Of a DNA stretch of 11,856 nt, positions 9,014 to 11,856 are shown in pieces. Origin of the DNA: Coemansia sp. RSA 1804 (Eukaryota > Kickxellomycota > Kickxellomycetes > Kickxellales > Kickxellaceae); assembly GCA_027578815.1 (NCBI GenBank), contig JANBTH010000744.1, positions 1-11,856 on the forward strand. The letters are read 5' to 3'. The notes under the pieces were generated by a model, which was not told the DNA's origin, searched no databases, and saw only the letters and a list, made by a program, of their open reading frames with translations. Every line of letters begins with the position of its first letter. Within the stretch, counting starts at the first letter, position 1. The translations under genes were made by a program, and so were the position numbers.

Positions 9014-10690
9014 CTAGAATGTGCCGTCAAAGGCAATGCTTCTTGATAGCGGATGGGCCTCCGTGGTGAACACCCAGTCGTCGAGGCTGATGGTGTCCTG
9101 GTCGGCAAATGTGAGGTAGAGATAGAGCAGCGTCTCGGCAAAGAAGAACGACTCTGTGGAGTCGACGGTGTTCTTGACGCCGGCAGCGAAGGCGTCGACG
9201 GTGACGTCGGCGGTGCCAACATAGCCGTTGGCGACGCGGCAGTTGCGCTGGATGCCCTGCCAGATCTTCCACGCGCGGTCGGCGTAGACAACGTCGCCGG
9301 TGAGGCGGTACATGTAGTAGAGCGACTCGATCAGCTCGGGACGCAGAACATAGTAGGGCCGCTGGAGCACGAAGCCGTACCTGTCGACCTGGTCCTTGGC
9401 GGCCTGCGACGGCAGCGCAGTGTAGTCGGAGGGCACATTCTTGCGCACAAACCGGATGGACTCGGCCCCGAGCGAGCTGGGCATCTTCTCGAACACGCTG
9501 TACCCGGCCTCGAGAAGGCTGGAGGCTAGCGAAAAGTACTTGTCGGAGCCGACGATTTTGCTTACCAGCGCAAGCGTCCCGGGAATGAAGTTGGTGAACG
9601 TGTCCGTGTATGGGTAGAACTTTGTGCCGTCGACAAAGCCTGTGAGCAGGTAGCCGTCGGAGCTCTCGGCCACCGCGTACTTTGCAAAGGCGTCGATGCT
9701 CTGGCTCCACAGCTCCCGGTCGCGCTCCAGCATAAAGTCCGACAGCACCCAGGTCTTGGCCAGGTACTCGTAGAACGAGTCGCCGCCGCCGCCCCAGTAT
9801 GCCGAGCTCTTCGTGAATGTGCCGTTGACCATGTCGATGCCGACCGGATACAGGCCCGGGACAACGTAGCTGGAGCCGGGGGCGCCGGCATCGTTCTTTC
9901 TGAGAAGCATGGTGATGACGTTCTGCGCGGCCTCGTGGTACGTGGCGTTGGCGGTGAGCTGGGACAGACGGAAGAACTCCATCTGGAAGGTGCCGATTTC
10001 AGCGAGATTGGAGTCGTTGGTGCCGGCGGATTCGCTGGACCCGACGCCGCTTGTGACGTTGAGCATCTGCCAGGGGATGCCCAGCGGCGTATCGAAGGCG
10101 GCCATCAGGATGTCAGCCAGCTCGACGGCCTTGTCCAGGAACACGGTGTCGCTCGAGAGCTCGTAGGCCGAAAGCAGGCCGCCGACGTACCGGATGTTGG
10201 TTTCGAACACCTTGGCCAGCTGGCCGCCGTCGCGGCGGAAATCAATGGTGGCCACGAAATCGCGCGCCCTCGCAAACTCGTCCTTCAGCCCCATGATCCA
10301 CAGCGTGTCGAGGGCGTCGACGAGTGTGGCGCCCCACCCGTTCCGCGTGGTCTTCGGTTTCTTGTTCAGCACGTCGAGCTCGTCCGCCCCGTACGCGTAC
10401 TTGCTGTATCCGCCCCACGCGTGCACGAAGCCCTCCTTGATCGACTGCGCCCGGGCGCGCCGTATCTTCTTGTCGTGTGCTGACTCGTTCGAAAAGTCAT
10501 ACTGCACCCTGCGGCTCCGCAGCGCCTCCACCCGCGATGCGCTTGCTGTCTCGCCCTGGCTGTTGGTTGTCCCCGCTGCCTGGTACCCCGCAGACGCCGC
10601 TGTTGCCCGCGCACCGTACGCCGATGCTGCCACCGACGTTGCAGCCATGGCTGCCGCAGCGACGCATATCGAAAGAAGCGGCACTCTCAT
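9014..10690 (-). CDS. Class I alpha-1,2-mannosidase (glycoside hydrolase family 47), secretory
   Basis: This 558-residue enzyme should remove alpha-1,2-linked mannose from N-glycans in the ER/Golgi lumen or outside the cell. A signal peptide spans about 1-24 (hydrophobic, Ala-rich, AxA-type sites). The family motifs appear in order: HAWGGYSKYAYGADEL (90-105), LVDALDTLWIMGL (123-135), FETNIRYVGGLLSAYELS (162-179), GTFQMEFFRLS (233-243), GGGGDSFYEYL (300-310), RPELIESLYYMYRLTGD (450-466), STESFFFAETLLYLYL (511-526) and FTTEAHPL (541-548). By position, E163, D304 and E452 match the three essential acids (human ER mannosidase I Glu330, Asp463, Glu599), and T543 matches the calcium-binding Thr688. 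Five N-glycosylation sequons are present. Oddly, the mature protein has one cysteine (C484); the two family disulfide positions are N367 and G396. An in-frame TAA at 10712-10714 fixes the start. ER, Golgi or secreted location is undecided. Confidence 0.93.
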   Translation of the reverse strand: MRVPLLSICVAAAAMAATSVAASAYGARATAASAGYQAAGTTNSQGETASASRVEALRSRRVQYDFSNESAHDKKIRRARAQSIKEGFVHAWGGYSKYAYGADELDVLNKKPKTTRNGWGATLVDALDTLWIMGLKDEFARARDFVATIDFRRDGGQLAKVFETNIRYVGGLLSAYELSSDTVFLDKAVELADILMAAFDTPLGIPWQMLNVTSGVGSSESAGTNDSNLAEIGTFQMEFFRLSQLTANATYHEAAQNVITMLLRKNDAGAPGSSYVVPGLYPVGIDMVNGTFTKSSAYWGGGGDSFYEYLAKTWVLSDFMLERDRELWSQSIDAFAKYAVAESSDGYLLTGFVDGTKFYPYTDTFTNFIPGTLALVSKIVGSDKYFSLASSLLEAGYSVFEKMPSSLGAESIRFVRKNVPSDYTALPSQAAKDQVDRYGFVLQRPYYVLRPELIESLYYMYRLTGDVVYADRAWKIWQGIQRNCRVANGYVGTADVTVDAFAAGVKNTVDSTESFFFAETLLYLYLTFADQDTISLDDWVFTTEAHPLSRSIAFDGTF

Positions 10691-10962
10691 GTGGAAGGAT
10701 GGAGTCTGGGTTTATTTTTTTTACTGGGATGATGTTTAACAAGATGTTAGCTAAAAAGCGTACTTTTTATTGCCAAATCTCTTTCTTTTTTCCACCTTCT
10801 AGACCTCTAGATGTTGGTAACAAGGATATCCAGCGACTAAATGACAACAAGGAACAGAAGTAAAAAATGAACGAGAGGATATTTCAGAAATTGAGAGAAA
10901 CCAAAACTCGGTTCAGCTAGCAACAACGAGGAATAAAGATTCCCCGACATCTTTTTTCCTCG

Positions 10963-10970
10963 CTTTTATA
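10963..10970 (-). promoter_or_regulatory. TATA-like box upstream of the GH47 gene
   Basis: The minus strand reads TATAAAAG here, 273 bases upstream of the mannosidase ATG. If used, the 5' leader would be about 240 nt. The region between is AT-rich and holds an in-frame stop just before the ATG. The motif is short and could arise by chance in such a region. Confidence 0.35.
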
Positions 10971-11023
10971 AATGGTTTTTCTAATAATCTCTACATATCC
11001 AGTGCTTTGTTTTTCTTCTCGCA

Positions 11024-11044
11024 CTTTCCCCTTTTTAGGGAAAG
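11024..11044. repeat. Hairpin-forming inverted repeat, 7-bp stem
   Basis: CTTTCCC at 11024-11030 is complementary to GGGAAAG at 11038-11044, with a seven-base loop. The right arm can also pair with ATTCTCTTCCC at 11061-11071 with a small bulge, so two alternative hairpins are possible. The CCCCT at 11028-11032 also resembles a stress-response element. Confidence 0.5.
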
Positions 11045-11230
11045 AATGCAACCTATTTTTATTCTCTTCCCGCTCTAGTCTCTTTTGGGGGGTGGTTGCG
11101 ATCTAGAAACATGAGGCAAATAAAATATACGTATTCACATATCCCGTCCGTTTTTTCCTTGCTTGAAACGCAGTACTTTCAACATGGTCCTGATGAATTC
11201 AGCCATTCACATTTTCTCGTTTTTTCTCTC

Positions 11231-11342
11231 TTATTCCCAAACCGCAAATTGTCGTTGTTTACCTAGACGGGGTTTTTTCCCATTCTGTTGTAAAACATAA
11301 ACAATCGAAATTTTTAATCCTTCGTGGTTCGATTGGGAATAA
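11231..11342. repeat. Long-range inverted repeat (10-bp arms) with inner complementary pairs
   Basis: TTATTCCCAA at 11231-11240 is perfectly complementary to TTGGGAATAA at 11333-11342. Inside lie two more perfect pairs: TTGTTTA (11255-11261) with TAAACAA (11298-11304), and CAATCGAA (11302-11309) with TTCGATTG (11328-11335). The last pair overlaps the outer right arm and the TAAACAA arm, so the structures compete rather than all coexist. Confidence 0.5.
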
Positions 11343-11488
11343 TAATGTGGATATACAAAAAGAAGGCTTGGTCGATGACCATAGGTTCCATTCTTTGTGG
11401 TGTATTTTTTTTCCATCCATTGTTTTTGTCCTCTTGTTCGTTTTGCTTTCTTAGCCCCCCGTGCAAAATAAAAAACATTTATAGCGGA

Positions 11489-11549
11489 TGGCTTGTCAAA
11501 TTTTGCCTGTGCATATGCGCACATACATTTCGTACACTTTGACAAGCCA
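11489..11549. repeat. Nested inverted repeat: 12-bp perfect stem with inner hairpin
   Basis: TGGCTTGTCAAA at 11489-11500 is perfectly complementary to TTTGACAAGCCA at 11538-11549. The 37-base interior contains a second pair, TGTGC (11508-11512) with GCACA (11519-11523), and the palindrome GCATATGC (11511-11518). There is no clear target-site duplication on the flanks and no coding content. Confidence 0.65.
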
Positions 11550-11699
11550 AGTAGATTGAGTGAGGAGGGGGTTTAATGAAATCTCCATGGAAAAGAAAAT
11601 ATTGACGATATGGTTAAAAATAGATTTACACTGCTCAAGCGCAAACCACATCCGCCGTACCTATCATCCAGTGAAATAGCGGGTATCCATGCCAGACAC

Positions 11700-11717
11700 T
11701 GTGTGTGTGTGTGTGTG
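11700..11717. repeat. (TG)9 microsatellite
   Basis: Nine uninterrupted TG dinucleotides, eighteen bases in total, in the right-hand non-coding region. Confidence 0.95.
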
Positions 11718-11764
11718 CTGCTTCCAACTCTCAGCAACTGCGCATGCATCTGAACAACTAAAGA

Positions 11765-11776
11765 AACAACAACAAC
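11765..11776. repeat. (AAC)4 short tandem repeat
   Basis: Four AAC units are followed by AAT, close to the TG microsatellite. Shortly after, CACTA (11793-11797) and TAGTG (11801-11805) could form a tiny hairpin with a three-base loop. Confidence 0.8.
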
Positions 11777-11856
11777 AATAGTACTGCGCAACCACTATTT
11801 TAGTGTAGATATGGAAAATGGCAGTAATTTGGTACCCAGGATACAAGCAAGGGGCG

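Larger units (their letters stand above)
10691..11856. other. AT-rich non-coding region upstream of the GH47 gene
   Basis: About 1.17 kb contains no supportable gene. Its open frames are short and low-complexity, and none shows a recognisable domain. It holds homopolymer runs of T, a TATA-like box, several inverted repeats and simple repeats listed separately. It probably includes the mannosidase promoter and leader and perhaps the edge of a neighbouring gene beyond the right end. No tRNA, snRNA or rRNA signature was recognised. Confidence 0.6.

Noticed and set aside
9935..10739. Two long plus-strand open frames (9935-10483 and 10194-10739) opposite the mannosidase
   Set aside because: They are antisense shadows of a GC-rich coding region whose real frame carries the full set of GH47 motifs.
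11185..11192. CTGATGA resembling a C/D snoRNA box C
   Set aside because: The first base is not a purine, no box D follows within a snoRNA length, and there is no terminal stem.
11326..11336. GGTTCGATTGG resembling a tRNA B box
   Set aside because: It lacks the final CC and there is no matching A box or cloverleaf around it.
11498..11506. AAATTTTGC resembling an Sm site of an snRNA
   Set aside because: The final purine is missing and no snRNA-specific sequence (U1, U2, U4, U5 or U6) is nearby.
1..11856. Mobile element, CRISPR array, defence cluster or virus
   Set aside because: No transposase, integrase, Cas, capsid or polymerase signatures and no regularly spaced repeats are present on either strand.

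Overview
The window looks like an ordinary stretch of eukaryotic chromosome, most likely from a fungus. Evidence: a spliceosomal intron with a GTAAGT donor, a TACTAAT branch site and a TAG acceptor; a fungal or metazoan type spindle-pole/centrosome scaffold protein; a nuclear RNase H2 subunit; and a secretory-pathway GH47 mannosidase. Only one intron (101 bp) is needed to read about 10 kb of coding sequence, so the genome appears intron-poor. That would fit an early-diverging lineage such as Kickxellomycotina, but the taxonomic placement is a guess and should be tested by a protein search.

Layout. (1) 1-7727, plus strand: the 3' part of a very large gene, cut by the left edge, encoding at least 2541 residues. 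It has a disordered N-terminal region, long coiled coils broken by linkers, a C-terminal PACT domain (pericentrin/AKAP450/Pcp1/Spc110 family) and a Gln/Asn/Ser-rich tail. (2) 7728-7981: a T-rich intergenic spacer. (3) 7982-8857, plus strand: the B subunit of ribonuclease H2 (RNASEH2B/Rnh202), 291 residues, ending in a PCNA-binding PIP-like box. (4) 8858-9013: a short convergent spacer. (5) 9014-10690, minus strand: a class I alpha-1,2-mannosidase (GH47), 558 residues, with a signal peptide and all catalytic motifs but without the pair of cysteines that normally form the family disulfide. (6) 10691-11856: about 1.2 kb of AT-rich non-coding DNA upstream of the mannosidase, with a TATA-like box, two distinct long-range inverted repeats, a nested stem-loop and short microsatellites.

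The three genes are not a pathway. They serve microtubule nucleation at the spindle pole body, ribonucleotide removal from DNA, and N-glycan trimming. I see no operon, mobile element, CRISPR array, tRNA or rRNA. I found nothing that amounts to a new multi-gene system. The most unusual points are the paired cysteine loss in the mannosidase, the size of the PACT protein, a possible leaderless second start in the mannosidase, and the nested inverted repeats in the right-hand non-coding region.
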